Shown here: one piece after another, positions 1 to 8,124 of the stretch
Layout of the letters: each line of letters begins with the position of its first letter
Position numbering within the stretch: position 1 is the first letter of the stretch
NCBI GenBank assembly: GCA_947479455.1
Contig: CANJZE010000011.1
Span: 53,021-117,020, forward strand
Length of the DNA stretch: 64,000 nt
Reading direction: 5' to 3'
Source: Bacteroidota bacterium
GTDB lineage: Bacteria; Bacteroidota; Bacteroidia; Chitinophagales; LD1
The notes under the pieces: model-generated
The model's input: only the letters and a program-made list of their open reading frames with translations
What the model was told of the DNA's origin: nothing
Databases searched by the model: none
Position numbers and translations under genes: made by a program

Positions 1-459
1 TACATAGAGGAAGCCAGTGAATGCACCTGTATCAACTGCAAGTATTGAATTGCAAATTAAATGGTCAGAGATACGCGCGAGTTCCATCAGTATTACACGC
101 AGATACTGCGCGCGCTTAGGAACTTCAACACCTAACAATTTTTCTACAGTCATCCACCAGCCAAAGTTATTGATGGGAGAGGAGCAGTAGTTCATTCTAT
201 CGGTCAATACATTGATTTGATAGAAAGGTCTGTTCTCAGCAATTTTTTCAAATGCGCGATGGATATAACCAATCGTTGGCTCAGCATCAATAATACGCTC
301 ACCATCCATCAGCAACACGTTCTGAAAAATTCCGTGAGTAGCAGGGTGAGTTGGTCCGAGATTGAGAATAGACAATTCACTTCCGTCTTCGTTCTCGCGC
401 TGACGAATCATGTCAGCGTATTTCTCTTCAATAGTAAGTGGTGCAAGTATTTGGCTCAT
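1..459 (-). CDS. nuoD: NADH-quinone oxidoreductase subunit D, N-terminal part (cut by window edge)
   Basis: The first 153 codons of the 49-kDa subunit of respiratory complex I are present; the rest lies outside the window. Reverse translation from the ATG at 457-459 gives a start MSQILAPLTIEEKY, then LNLGPTHPATHG, GYIHRAFEK and RMNYCSSPINN, which are hallmark segments of NuoD/Nqo4. In the family this subunit lines the quinone site next to the N2 cluster of NuoB. The gene starts 2 bases after the nuoC stop, so the two are translationally close and clearly one operon. NuoC and NuoD are separate here, not fused as in E. coli. The identification is secure; only the length is unknown. Confidence 0.96.
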   Translation of the reverse strand, partial: MSQILAPLTIEEKYADMIRQRENEDGSELSILNLGPTHPATHGIFQNVLLMDGERIIDAEPTIGYIHRAFEKIAENRPFYQINVLTDRMNYCSSPINNFGWWMTVEKLLGVEVPKRAQYLRVILMELARISDHLICNSILAVDTGAFTGFLYV

Positions 460-461
460 GA

Positions 462-986
462 TTAGTTCGCGTTTGTATTTTGAGGAATGCGACCAAAGTA
501 TCTGTCATCTTTATCGGTTCTGTTTCCGTCTTCCAATGGAAATTCTTTTCGCATAGGAAACGAAACCATCTCATCCATGTTGAGAATGCGTTTCAAATCA
601 GGATGTCCGTTGAAAATAATTCCGTAAAAATCGTAAGACTCTCTTTCCATCCAGTTAGCGCAAGGGAATAATCCTGTTACGGATTCTGCTTCGGGGTTTT
701 GTCCGTTTAAAAATATTTTGAAACGAACACGCACATTATCTACCCAGTTGTGCAGTTGATATACAATAGCAAATTGTCTTTCTAAATCATTATCGGGATA
801 GTGTATGGTAAAAAGCGTAGTCAAAAAATTAAAGCCAAGTTCATCGCGCAAAAACTGCACTGCTTCGACATTTTTATTGCTTGTTATTTCAAAAGCTAAC
901 ATGCCGTAATCGTTGGTGAAATCTTTTACTTCTTCCCCAAACTTTGCTGTAAGCTTTTCTATTACTATTTCGTTTGTCAATCCCAT
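462..986 (-). CDS. nuoC: NADH-quinone oxidoreductase subunit C
   Basis: This is the 30-kDa subunit of complex I, part of the hydrophilic connecting arm. The 174-residue protein carries the family signature ERESYDFYGIIFNGHPDLKR at about residues 114-133, followed by a PMRKEFPLEDGNR segment. It has no signal peptide or membrane segment and the usual length for a stand-alone NuoC. It is the third gene of nuoA-B-C-D. The spacer to nuoB holds a palindromic repeat, while nuoD follows after 2 bases. Confidence 0.95.
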   Translation of the reverse strand: MGLTNEIVIEKLTAKFGEEVKDFTNDYGMLAFEITSNKNVEAVQFLRDELGFNFLTTLFTIHYPDNDLERQFAIVYQLHNWVDNVRVRFKIFLNGQNPEAESVTGLFPCANWMERESYDFYGIIFNGHPDLKRILNMDEMVSFPMRKEFPLEDGNRTDKDDRYFGRIPQNTNAN

Positions 987-1005
987 TTCGTTTGTATTTT
1001 GTATT

Positions 1006-1037
1006 AAGTCTCCCCTTCGGGGAGATTTAGAGGGGCT
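1006..1037. repeat. Palindromic repeat between nuoC and nuoB
   Basis: A TCCCC-TTC-GGGGA hairpin is followed by GATTTAGAGGGG. The 17-base segment at 1019-1035 recurs exactly at 60768-60784 inside miaB. The hairpin is preceded by TTTGTAT repeated with period 7 (991-1004). The spacer between nuoB and nuoA carries a close relative preceded by the same TGTATTTTGTATT sequence. Confidence 0.85.
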
Positions 1038-1042
1038 GCTTT

Positions 1043-1609
1043 TTAATTGATATTGATTCCGTAAGTAGCTAACTGCGCTTTATACTCCGGTGAATCTCTT
1101 CTGTTGAACGCTTCGTTCTTCACCAAGTCTTGCAGTTTCATAATACCATCTAAAATTTGTTCAGGGCGCGGAGGGCAACCCGGCACATAAACATCAACCG
1201 GAATAACTTTGTCAATGCCTTGCAACACGCTGTAAGTATCAAACACGCCACCAGAACTTGCACAAGCACCAACCGCAATTACCCAACGCGGCTCAGCCAT
1301 TTGTTCATACACCTGACGAAGAATAGGTCCCATCTTTTTCGCGATTGTTCCCATTACCAAAAGCATATCGGCCTGACGAGGAGAAAAACTCGGACGCTCA
1401 GAACCAAAGCGTGCTAAGTCGTAGTGCGAACCCATGGTAGCCATAAACTCAATACCACAGCAAGAGGTTGCAAACGGAAGCGGCCACAAACTTTTTGAAC
1501 GTGCTAAGCCAACAAACTTGTCCATTGAAGTCAACTGAAAACCAGGACCGTTATAGCCCTGTTCGGTTGGAGTTAATCCTAAATTTTTGTCTGAAGTTAA
1601 TTCTGCCAT
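1043..1609 (-). CDS. nuoB: NADH-quinone oxidoreductase subunit B
   Basis: NuoB carries the N2 iron-sulfur cluster that passes electrons to quinone. The four expected cluster cysteines are visible: the adjacent pair C50-C51 in [11 protein letters not shown]116 in VGACASSGG and C145 in VPGCPPRPE. The 188-residue length is normal for the family. The gene lies between nuoA and nuoC on the minus strand. Both flanking spacers contain the same kind of palindromic repeat, which therefore becomes part of the operon transcript. Confidence 0.97.
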   Translation of the reverse strand: MAELTSDKNLGLTPTEQGYNGPGFQLTSMDKFVGLARSKSLWPLPFATSCCGIEFMATMGSHYDLARFGSERPSFSPRQADMLLVMGTIAKKMGPILRQVYEQMAEPRWVIAVGACASSGGVFDTYSVLQGIDKVIPVDVYVPGCPPRPEQILDGIMKLQDLVKNEAFNRRDSPEYKAQLATYGININ

Positions 1610-1626
1610 AAATGTATTTTGTATTT

Positions 1627-1661
1627 AAGTCCTCCCCTTTAGGGGAGGATTTAGGTGGGGT
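1627..1661. repeat. Palindromic repeat between nuoB and nuoA
   Basis: TCCTCCCCTTTAGGGGAGGA forms a near-perfect hairpin and is followed by TTTAGGTGGGG, which abuts the nuoA stop codon. It is preceded by TGTATTTTGTATTTAAGTC, almost the same as the sequence before the nuoC/nuoB repeat. The two spacers are therefore related along about 50 bases. Confidence 0.85.
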
Positions 1662-2027
1662 CTACTCCCACTCCAACGCTCCTTTCTTAATGATATAATA
1701 GAAACCGATTAAAAGCACCGCCATAAACATTACCATCTTCACAAAGCCTGCATAACCAAGTTCACGAAAATTTACTGCCCATGGATACATGAAAATTACT
1801 TCCACATCGAACAGCACAAACAAAATAGCTACTAGGAAATATTTTACCGAAAACGGAATGCGCGCGTTGCCGTGTTGTGGAATACCGCATTCGAAACTGG
1901 CATCTTTGTTTTTCGAACTTCTTTTGGGACCGATAAAATTTGAAACAACGAGTGTGAACGCCACAAAAACAGCAGCGAAAATCACCTGCATCAATATGGG
2001 TAAATAATCAAGGTTTGAACTTTGCAT
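1662..2027 (-). CDS. nuoA: NADH-quinone oxidoreductase subunit A
   Basis: This is a small membrane subunit of complex I with three hydrophobic helices. It has the conserved loop ASFECGIPQHGNARIPFSVKY and the segment LFDVEVIFMYPWA, both typical of NuoA. The frame could open at 2066, but I prefer the ATG at 2025-2027 (protein start MQSSNLDYLP, 121 residues). The extra 13 residues have no counterpart I know of in the family, and a -7-like box at 2050-2057 would place transcription inside them. It is the first gene of the nuo operon. Confidence 0.93.
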   Translation of the reverse strand: MQSSNLDYLPILMQVIFAAVFVAFTLVVSNFIGPKRSSKNKDASFECGIPQHGNARIPFSVKYFLVAILFVLFDVEVIFMYPWAVNFRELGYAGFVKMVMFMAVLLIGFYYIIKKGALEWE

Positions 2028-2049
2028 GAAACGTGTTTTTAAGACAGCG

Positions 2050-2057
2050 CAAAAATA
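2050..2057 (-). promoter_or_regulatory. Possible -7 box of the nuo operon
   Basis: Read on the minus strand this is TATTTTTG, a full match to the Bacteroidota -7 consensus TAnnTTTG. It lies 23 bases before the preferred nuoA start. No well-spaced -33 TTTG is obvious, so this is a candidate only. Confidence 0.35.
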
Positions 2058-2191
2058 ACTTTCCAACGAACTTACACTACCAAATTACCAACAAAAAATA
2101 GTGTTGTAAGGAAAGGAACCAATTGTTTATTCTTCACGTAATTGAGTGAAACGATTTTGTTTATAATCGCTTTCGAATTTTATGATTTGCC

Positions 2192-2785
2192 ATGAGTGAC
2201 GAAAAAAAATGGAGTTACGAGTTTGAGAAAGATAAACCAATAACGGCAGGCAAACTGTTGCTTTCAGAGCCGTTTATGTTCGATGAAAATTTTAAGCGTA
2301 CCGTTGTGCTGGTATGCGAGCATACCGAAGACAACGGCACAGTTGGTCTTATAATCAACAAACCGATCAATCTTCGGTTGAACGATGTGGTGGAAGGCTT
2401 TCCGCCATTCAGAAGTAAAATTTATTTGGGCGGACCGGTAGGAACTGATACGATGCAGTTTCTTCATCGCATAGGTGATAAGATTGAAAACAGTTTGCAG
2501 CTTGCGGAGGATTTGTATTGGGGCGGCAATTTTGAACAGGTAAAAATAATGATGAGCAAAGGACAAATTCAGCCTAATGATATTCGCTTCTTTCTCGGTT
2601 ATTCGGGTTGGTCACCCGGGCAAATGGTTGGGGAATTGAAAGAGAGTTCATGGATAATTGCAGATGGCACTGCTAAATATATTTTCAATTCGGACATTGA
2701 AAAGTTGTGGAAAGATGTTATGCGCGATATGCGTGGTGTGTATCAAACCATGGCGGGTTATCCTGAAAGTCCAATTTTGAATTAG
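2192..2785 (+). CDS. YqgE/AlgH family protein (UPF0301)
   Basis: The 197-residue cytosolic protein matches the YqgE/AlgH (DUF179) family. It starts with PITAGKLLLSEPFM, followed by FKRTVVLVCEHTEDNGTVGLIINKP and later YLGGPV and FFLGYSGWSPGQ. The motif order and length are those of the family. The biochemical role of this family is not established. The gene diverges from nuoA and is followed after 11 bases by the DUF4105 gene. Confidence 0.9.
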   Translation: MSDEKKWSYEFEKDKPITAGKLLLSEPFMFDENFKRTVVLVCEHTEDNGTVGLIINKPINLRLNDVVEGFPPFRSKIYLGGPVGTDTMQFLHRIGDKIENSLQLAEDLYWGGNFEQVKIMMSKGQIQPNDIRFFLGYSGWSPGQMVGELKESSWIIADGTAKYIFNSDIEKLWKDVMRDMRGVYQTMAGYPESPILN

Positions 2786-2796
2786 AAATTACAAAG

Positions 2797-4011
2797 TTGA
2801 ACAACCGAAAAAATCTTTTCCTCTTGCATAAATTCAAACTCAGGTTATTTGTATTGTCTATTGTCTCTTGTCTATCGTCTCTAGTCTATTCACAGGCAAT
2901 TACTCTCTCCGATTCTTCTCGTGTAACCTTACTTACCGTAGCACCCGGTGATGAATTGTATTCTGCATTTGGGCATACAGGTATTCGCGTTACTGATTTT
3001 AAGAATGGGTTTGATGTGGTTTTTAATTACGGCACTTTCGATTTTGACCAGCCTGGTTTCTATACCAACTTTTTGAAAGGCAAAATGCGATACATGATTT
3101 CTATCGATAGGTTTAAAGATTTTATGGCTGAATATGTGGAGTCGAAGAGGAGAGTAGATGAACAGGAGTTAAACTTAACCAACGAAGACAAGCAACAGGT
3201 TTTTACTTTTCTCTTCAACAACGCACTGCCCGAAAACAGAGAATACTTCTACGACTTCTTTTGGGACAATTGCGCTACGCGACCGCGCGATGTGTTTGAA
3301 AAAGTTTTGGGGAAGCGATTGCAATATCATACGGAGCAAGGCGCATTTCCAAAAAACAAAACCATGCACGACATGCTGCGCATGTATGTTTGGAATCGCC
3401 CGTGGGTAGACTTTGGTTTTGATTTAATACTCGGTATGCCTTGTGAAGTAGAAGCTAATCCGCGCAGCCAAACTTTTCTACCCGATTATGTGGCGAAGTA
3501 TTTAGCCTGTGCAACAATAGAGGACAAACCATTTGTGTTGAGCACAACGCCTGTTCTTGATTTACCTCCTGTGAAAATTGAACAGGGCTTTAGACCAATT
3601 CATCTTACACTCATTCTTGTCTTCATTGGCATGGCGCTTACTTTTTACGAATTCAAAAAGAAGAAACATTTCTTCGCGTTCGATTTTGTTTTGTTTCTGA
3701 CTGTTGGTTTGCTAGGCTCGCTGTTTCTATCGCTTTGGGCATTCAGTTCTCATTATTCGGTTCCTAAGAATTTTAATGTGCTTTGGTTATTGCCAACGCA
3801 TGTAATTGCCGCATTCTTTCTTCTTCGAAAACAAAAAGCAGATTGGCTTAAATATTATTTCGCATTCACGTATCTACTGATGATGGTTATGCTTTTAGCA
3901 TGGCACTGGTTGCCGCAGCCATTTAATATTGCCTGCATGCCACTGGTGTTTTTGTTGTGTTTGCGCTCAAGTTCTATTGCTGTGTTTATGCATTTTAAAA
4001 CTACCCCATGA
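2797..4011 (+). CDS. DUF4105 (Lnb N-terminal-like) membrane protein
   Basis: The exported 404-residue protein has a DUF4105 domain at about residues 35-240 (VAPGDELYSAFGHTGIRV, FNYGTFDFDQPGFY, FFWDNCATRPRDVFE). Five hydrophobic helices follow to the C-terminus. The conserved His and Cys resemble the papain-like Lnb N-terminal group, but activity is not proven. No ATG fits: the frame opens with TTG at 2797, and a second TTG at 2824 would leave a tidier signal peptide. The signal-peptide core is encoded by a period-7 tandem repeat (2852-2893). The gene overlaps the next one by 4 bases (ATGA), implying coupled translation. Confidence 0.82.
   Translation: MNNRKNLFLLHKFKLRLFVLSIVSCLSSLVYSQAITLSDSSRVTLLTVAPGDELYSAFGHTGIRVTDFKNGFDVVFNYGTFDFDQPGFYTNFLKGKMRYMISIDRFKDFMAEYVESKRRVDEQELNLTNEDKQQVFTFLFNNALPENREYFYDFFWDNCATRPRDVFEKVLGKRLQYHTEQGAFPKNKTMHDMLRMYVWNRPWVDFGFDLILGMPCEVEANPRSQTFLPDYVAKYLACATIEDKPFVLSTTPVLDLPPVKIEQGFRPIHLTLILVFIGMALTFYEFKKKKHFFAFDFVLFLTVGLLGSLFLSLWAFSSHYSVPKNFNVLWLLPTHVIAAFFLLRKQKADWLKYYFAFTYLLMMVMLLAWHWLPQPFNIACMPLVFLLCLRSSSIAVFMHFKTTP
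2852..2893. repeat. Period-7 tandem repeat (TATTGTC type) in a signal-peptide region
   Basis: There are six consecutive heptamers: TATTGTC, TATTGTC, TCTTGTC, TATCGTC, TCTAGTC, TATTCAC. In frame they encode the hydrophobic core LSIVSCLSSLVYS of the exported DUF4105 protein. Blocks of the same type occur at 12192-12219 and 57713-57754, each also at the start of an exported protein. Confidence 0.9.
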
Positions 4012-4640
4012 TTGAACATCATCTCGAAATAAAGAAGACAGCACGCTATTTCACTTCCGGCAAATTAGATAAGAACACCAAACAAATTTGGTTTGTGTTG
4101 CATGGTTGGGGAATGAACCCGAAAGAATTTCTCGCTTCGTTTGAATCTTTGTTCAACGATGAAATATTCTTTGTGGCACCTGAAGCACTGAATCGTTTTT
4201 ACATTAAAGGAAGTGGCGGTGTAATTGGTGCCACCTGGATGACGCGCGAAGACCGCTTGAATGAAATTAAAGATTACATCGCGTATCTAGATAGTTTATA
4301 CGCGCAGTTTGATTTAGCTCAGTTTACTGATTTGAAAATTACTGCACTTGGTTTTTCTCAAGGCGCATCAACAGTTACACGATGGGTTGATGCTTCAAAA
4401 AATAAATTCGATTCGTTAATTGTTTATGCCGGTGAAGTTGCTCCAGAATTATTTCCTTTAAAATCGGAAGGTGGTTTAAAGAAAACGAATAACACGTTTA
4501 TCTGCGGTACAAAAGATGAATACTTCACCGCACCTATTGTTGCTACTATGAAACAAACCTATGCTGAAATGAATTTCACCACTATTGATTTTGATGGCAA
4601 GCATGTGGTCGTGCCTGAGGTTTTGCAGAAACTTTTGTAA
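4008..4640 (+). CDS. Predicted esterase of the carboxylesterase/phospholipase alpha/beta hydrolase group
   Basis: The 210-residue protein has an alpha/beta hydrolase layout. The oxyanion segment FVLHGWG is at about 29-35, the nucleophile elbow GFSQGAS has Ser117, the acid is probably Asp170 in GTKDE, and the catalytic His is probably His199 in DGKHV. It has no signal peptide. The small size fits the phospholipase/carboxylesterase (YpfH-like) group; the substrate cannot be read. It is coupled to the DUF4105 gene by an ATGA overlap and is followed by a terminator. Confidence 0.85.
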   Translation: MIEHHLEIKKTARYFTSGKLDKNTKQIWFVLHGWGMNPKEFLASFESLFNDEIFFVAPEALNRFYIKGSGGVIGATWMTREDRLNEIKDYIAYLDSLYAQFDLAQFTDLKITALGFSQGASTVTRWVDASKNKFDSLIVYAGEVAPELFPLKSEGGLKKTNNTFICGTKDEYFTAPIVATMKQTYAEMNFTTIDFDGKHVVVPEVLQKLL

Positions 4641-4658
4641 CAATAGCCACTAACAAAA

Positions 4659-4687
4659 AAGCCCCACATCGGGGCTTCTTTATTTTT
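4659..4687 (+). terminator. Rho-independent terminator after the esterase gene
   Basis: AAGCCCC, a 5-base loop and GGGGCTT are followed by CTTTATTTTTTAT. The hairpin lies 19 bases after the esterase stop. Confidence 0.85.
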
Positions 4688-4700
4688 TATTCTGTATTGA

Positions 4701-4782
4701 ACTCAGTGAATCTCCTTGTTTCTCCGTGTATCTCTGTGTGATTTATTGTTCCGCTGAGTCATCACAGAGATTCGCAGAGAGT
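4701..4782. repeat. Period-10 repeat in two inverted clusters
   Basis: On the plus strand there are four 10-base units, ACTCAGTGAA, TCTCCTTGTT, TCTCCGTGTA and TCTCTGTGTG (4701-4740). Related units run on the opposite strand at about 4753-4782. TCTGTGTGAT and ATCACAGAG can pair across the gap. The block sits between two converging genes and reaches the stop codon of the lamin-tail gene. Confidence 0.7.
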
Positions 4783-4783
4783 T

Positions 4784-6502
4784 TTAGTATTGAACACTTA
4801 TACGACTTCTCGAAACTTTATTGTCTGCTTTTATTTCAGCAATATAAACACCTGAATTCAATTGGTTCACATCAACGTTAATGATGTTGGTTGAGTTAAG
4901 TTTAGTTGAGTAAACCACTCTTCCTGTCATATCGTAAAGATTCATTTCAACATTAGCAACGGTGTTCAATTCAATTACAAATTTTCCGTTGTTTGGGTTT
5001 GGATAAACGCGCGCAACATTGTTTGTTTCTACAAGGTTGATACCACTGTAAACAACACAAGGAGTAATGTTGGTTGGTCCGGTGTGCACACCTAAGTAGA
5101 AAGTATCTGTACCAAACACGTTCCATTGAGTAGCACTTACTGCCCATGATTTAGTTCCTGATTTTACTGAGCTGTTACGAACCAACGTATGATTGGCCGT
5201 TGTTCCACTTCCTACAGTCCATCCGCTAGCACCAGGGTCGTTACCAATAATACCAACGACATCAATGGTATCTGTGCCGTTTATTAAAGCTACAGCATCG
5301 TTACCGTTAAAACCGGTAGCATTATTTGAAAGTGTATCAGCCAGTGGTTTAAGTGTTACTGAATCGGCTTGTGGATTAACGATTGCGTAAGTTCCACCTA
5401 CCGGCAAAATGCCTGAAAGATTCAAAACATTTCCAGTTGTTTGTCCATTTGCAAATAACTGAATTTTAAAACCATTCAAATTAATGGCTGCGCTAGTTGG
5501 GTTATAAATTTCAAGTGCTTTATTGTTGCTCGAACCTTCTACATATTCACTAATGAAAAGAGAACCGCAAGTATCAACTGCAGCGAAAGGAGTTAAGGTA
5601 AGTGTGAAAATAGAATCGGCACCTATTTTTAAACCAACACCGGCATTGGTTAGGCGGAAGGTGAGTACGTGTGTCAACTGACCAGTGGTGTCATTCGTAA
5701 TAATTAAAGGGATAGATTTAAACACCGTGTTTGGACTGAAACTAATGGATTGAGTAGAGTAGTTATTTACAAAAGCTGCATTGCCACTTAATAATTCTAC
5801 ATCAATTGTTAGTGCGTTGGCATGAATTGAGTTAAGTGCCAAATCCATATTTGCAGCACCATTCAAACCTGAAAACGCTGCTGATACAGGAGAGAAAATA
5901 ACGGTGGTATCATAAGCTGTAGTTGAACAAAGTGTTTGACCGGTAGGTCCAGTATGTGAGCCAAGTCGATTGGAATCAAGCGCTAAAACAGTCCAGGTGG
6001 TAGAGCTAAAAGTCCAATTGTTAGTGCCTAAAGAAATGTTTGAATTTCGTATGAGTGTGTGATTTGAAGTACCTGTAGCAAAAGTATCAACCGCCCATCC
6101 CGTACCGGGATTAACTCCAACCTCGCCAATTACATCAATAGTATCTATACCTTGAATCAACACAACGGCATCGTTACCTGTAAAAGCAGTTACACCACTC
6201 AGGGTATCAGCTAATAATTTCAAAGTAGAATCTGCCTGACTATTTATAATAACGTAAACACCACCGGCAGCTATGCTGCCATTTAATATGAAATTAACCG
6301 ATGGACTTGTGTTACCATTTGCAAAAAGCAATACACGGTAACCGCTCAAATTAATAGCGTTACTTGTTGGATTGTAAATTTCCAGTGCCTTGTTATTTCC
6401 TGAACCTTTCATGTATTCTGAAAAGAAAAGATTAGCACAAACGCTAGCGTATAAAGAGAAAGTAACCGTAGTTAACAATAGTAACGAGTAAAATTTTTTC
6501 AT
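4784..6502 (-). CDS. Secreted protein with two lamin-tail domains and a T9SS sorting domain
   Basis: The 572-residue protein has a signal peptide (about 1-20). It has two lamin-tail (LTD) domains at about 22-155 and 310-455, both built on LFxSEYxxGSxNNKALEIYNPT, with a beta-rich linker between them. The C-terminal 75 residues form a type A T9SS sorting domain (VYPNPNNGKFVIEL, DMTGRVVYS, LNSGVYIAEI). It should therefore be exported by T9SS and attached to or released from the surface. Bacterial LTDs often accompany secreted nucleases or other enzymes, but no catalytic domain is present here. The two LTDs are an internal duplication. Confidence 0.88.
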   Translation of the reverse strand: MKKFYSLLLLTTVTFSLYASVCANLFFSEYMKGSGNNKALEIYNPTSNAINLSGYRVLLFANGNTSPSVNFILNGSIAAGGVYVIINSQADSTLKLLADTLSGVTAFTGNDAVVLIQGIDTIDVIGEVGVNPGTGWAVDTFATGTSNHTLIRNSNISLGTNNWTFSSTTWTVLALDSNRLGSHTGPTGQTLCSTTAYDTTVIFSPVSAAFSGLNGAANMDLALNSIHANALTIDVELLSGNAAFVNNYSTQSISFSPNTVFKSIPLIITNDTTGQLTHVLTFRLTNAGVGLKIGADSIFTLTLTPFAAVDTCGSLFISEYVEGSSNNKALEIYNPTSAAINLNGFKIQLFANGQTTGNVLNLSGILPVGGTYAIVNPQADSVTLKPLADTLSNNATGFNGNDAVALINGTDTIDVVGIIGNDPGASGWTVGSGTTANHTLVRNSSVKSGTKSWAVSATQWNVFGTDTFYLGVHTGPTNITPCVVYSGINLVETNNVARVYPNPNNGKFVIELNTVANVEMNLYDMTGRVVYSTKLNSTNIINVDVNQLNSGVYIAEIKADNKVSRSRISVQY

Positions 6503-6612
6503 GGTGATAATTTTTTTAGAGGCGCAAAGCTATCAGAAAAACTGAAAGCTGAATGAAGTTAAGGTGAAGCAAAGATGATGTTTACAAAAAGCAATTTAGC
6601 AGAGAGAAAACG

Positions 6613-7050
6613 TTAAAAGCAGAGTTGTTGCTTACCGTAGTCTATTCTCATTTTGTGCTTAAACAAAATATCGGAACCCAATATGCCTTGAATTTTTTTC
6701 TTGCCTATCGAGGCGTAAGTGAGGTTCACATGACTCAAATCTACAGCCGCAATGGTGTAGTTTTTAACTACAAGTGGACCAATCTTCCATTCTTTTATTT
6801 TTCCAAAATGCGATTCGGTGGTTGAACTGTGCAAGCCGGTGGTAGATTGCTTATTGGATTTTAAATTTTTATGGCCAATGTTTTTTTCGAAATACTTTTT
6901 GTCAATTACGGAGTGCGATGCACCGGTGTCAATTAAAAATCGGCAAGTTTTGCCATTAAGTTTTGTGTTCAAAAAAATATGATACCCTTGTGCATCTAAC
7001 TGCTCGGCAGTTATTTTTACTATAACTTCTTTTGTTTTTTCTTTTTTCAT
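6613..7050 (-). CDS. Retropepsin-like aspartyl protease domain protein
   Basis: The 145-residue protein has the single-domain clan AA pattern: CRFLIDTGASHSVID with catalytic Asp41 in DTGAS, and a C-terminal GILGSDIL segment matching the second conserved hydrophobic-Gly motif. Proteins of this type act as homodimers. There is no signal peptide or membrane segment, so it is probably cytosolic. The gene stands alone and its substrate is unknown. Upstream, the 175-base divergent spacer also contains the promoter-like box of the acyltransferase gene. Confidence 0.85.
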   Translation of the reverse strand: MKKEKTKEVIVKITAEQLDAQGYHIFLNTKLNGKTCRFLIDTGASHSVIDKKYFEKNIGHKNLKSNKQSTTGLHSSTTESHFGKIKEWKIGPLVVKNYTIAAVDLSHVNLTYASIGKKKIQGILGSDILFKHKMRIDYGKQQLCF

Positions 7051-7194
7051 TCTTATGATTTACAACGGTGTTTAGTTCTCTCAATTATAAACGGTCGAGG
7101 TATTGTAATTTAGCTCAGCTTAGTTACCGGTTTCCTACTCCTCTTCTTGAATAGCCAAAATATATTTAGCTGCTCCAAAAACTAAATTAGAATT

Positions 7195-7202
7195 TACATT
7201 TG
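7195..7202 (+). promoter_or_regulatory. Possible -7 box of the acyltransferase gene
   Basis: TACATTTG matches the Bacteroidota TAnnTTTG consensus and lies 23 bases before the ATG at 7226. No clear -33 element was found. Confidence 0.35.
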
Positions 7203-7225
7203 CCCTACCAAATAAATTTCAAGCA

Positions 7226-8089
7226 ATGGCAAAAAAAACAGCCCATATCTCTAACCACCAATTCGACTTTTCGCCCCCCTCAAAAATTTTTGCTCGTGCA
7301 TTTATAGCTCCTTTCAAATTTTATTTTGCTCCGCAATTTTATGGTTTAGAAGAATTGAACGTAAGTAAACCGGCCATGTATGTTTCTAACCATACAATAC
7401 TCGGGGTATTTGATGGATATCCTTTTGCCATTGAGTTGTATTTACAAAAGGGAATTATTCTACGGGCACTTGCCGATAGTAACCATTGGCTAATTCCCGG
7501 TTGGAGAGATATCATTCAAAAGAATTTTGGTGTGGTGGAAGCTTCGCGAAAAAATTGTGAAGCGTTAATGAAACGTGGTGATAGTTTGGTTGTTTTTCCC
7601 GGAGGAACGCGAGAGATTTGCAAAAAGAAAGGAGAAGAATACATTTTGAAATGGAGCGACCGAAGAGGTTTTGTGCGCATGGCTATGGAACATGGTTATG
7701 ATATAATTCCTGTAGCAGCAGTAGGAGCCGAAGAAACTTACACCGTAGTGCGCGATGCAAACGATATTCTTAAATCTCCTTTTGGAAAATTTTTGAAAAT
7801 GATTGGCGTGGCCGAAAAATATTTTAAGAATGGCGAGTTAATGCCACCGGTGGTGCGCGGCATTGGCGATTCAATTATTCCTCGCCCCGCTAAACTCTAT
7901 TTCAGTTTTGGAAAACGAATTTCAACCGAACGTTACAAAGCAAAGTTTGACGACACCGATACACAGAATAAAATGAAAAAGAAAGTAGAAGAGGCTTTGC
8001 TTGCTGAGTTCGAAAAGCTGTTTGCTATTAGAGACCAGGACACCGATAGAAGCAAATGGCGAAGACTGCTGAACAGAAGAAAAGCTTAG
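7226..8089 (+). CDS. Lysophospholipid acyltransferase family protein (LPLAT, MGAT-like)
   Basis: The 287-residue protein has the acyltransferase pattern of the PlsC/LPLAT superfamily. VSNHTILGVFDG (NH at 55-56) is the catalytic motif with its Asp more distant than in classic HX4D. FGVVEAS lies near 101-107 and FPGGTRE at 124-130 is the acceptor motif. This combination resembles the MGAT-like subgroup more than classic PlsC. It probably acylates a membrane lipid or other acceptor at the inner membrane; the acceptor cannot be read. Confidence 0.82.
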   Translation: MAKKTAHISNHQFDFSPPSKIFARAFIAPFKFYFAPQFYGLEELNVSKPAMYVSNHTILGVFDGYPFAIELYLQKGIILRALADSNHWLIPGWRDIIQKNFGVVEASRKNCEALMKRGDSLVVFPGGTREICKKKGEEYILKWSDRRGFVRMAMEHGYDIIPVAAVGAEETYTVVRDANDILKSPFGKFLKMIGVAEKYFKNGELMPPVVRGIGDSIIPRPAKLYFSFGKRISTERYKAKFDDTDTQNKMKKKVEEALLAEFEKLFAIRDQDTDRSKWRRLLNRRKA

Positions 8090-8124
8090 CTATCTGTTCA
8101 CCTGGCGGTTAGCACCTTGTTTTT

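Noticed and set aside
217..465. Plus-strand open frame of 82 codons at the left edge
   Set aside because: It lies antisense to nuoD, whose protein sequence is unmistakable; the plus frame has no domain or start context.
8090..8124. Terminator between the acyltransferase gene and rlmH
   Set aside because: CACCTGGCGGTTAGCACC can fold only weakly and the stem is broken; the T tract alone is not enough.
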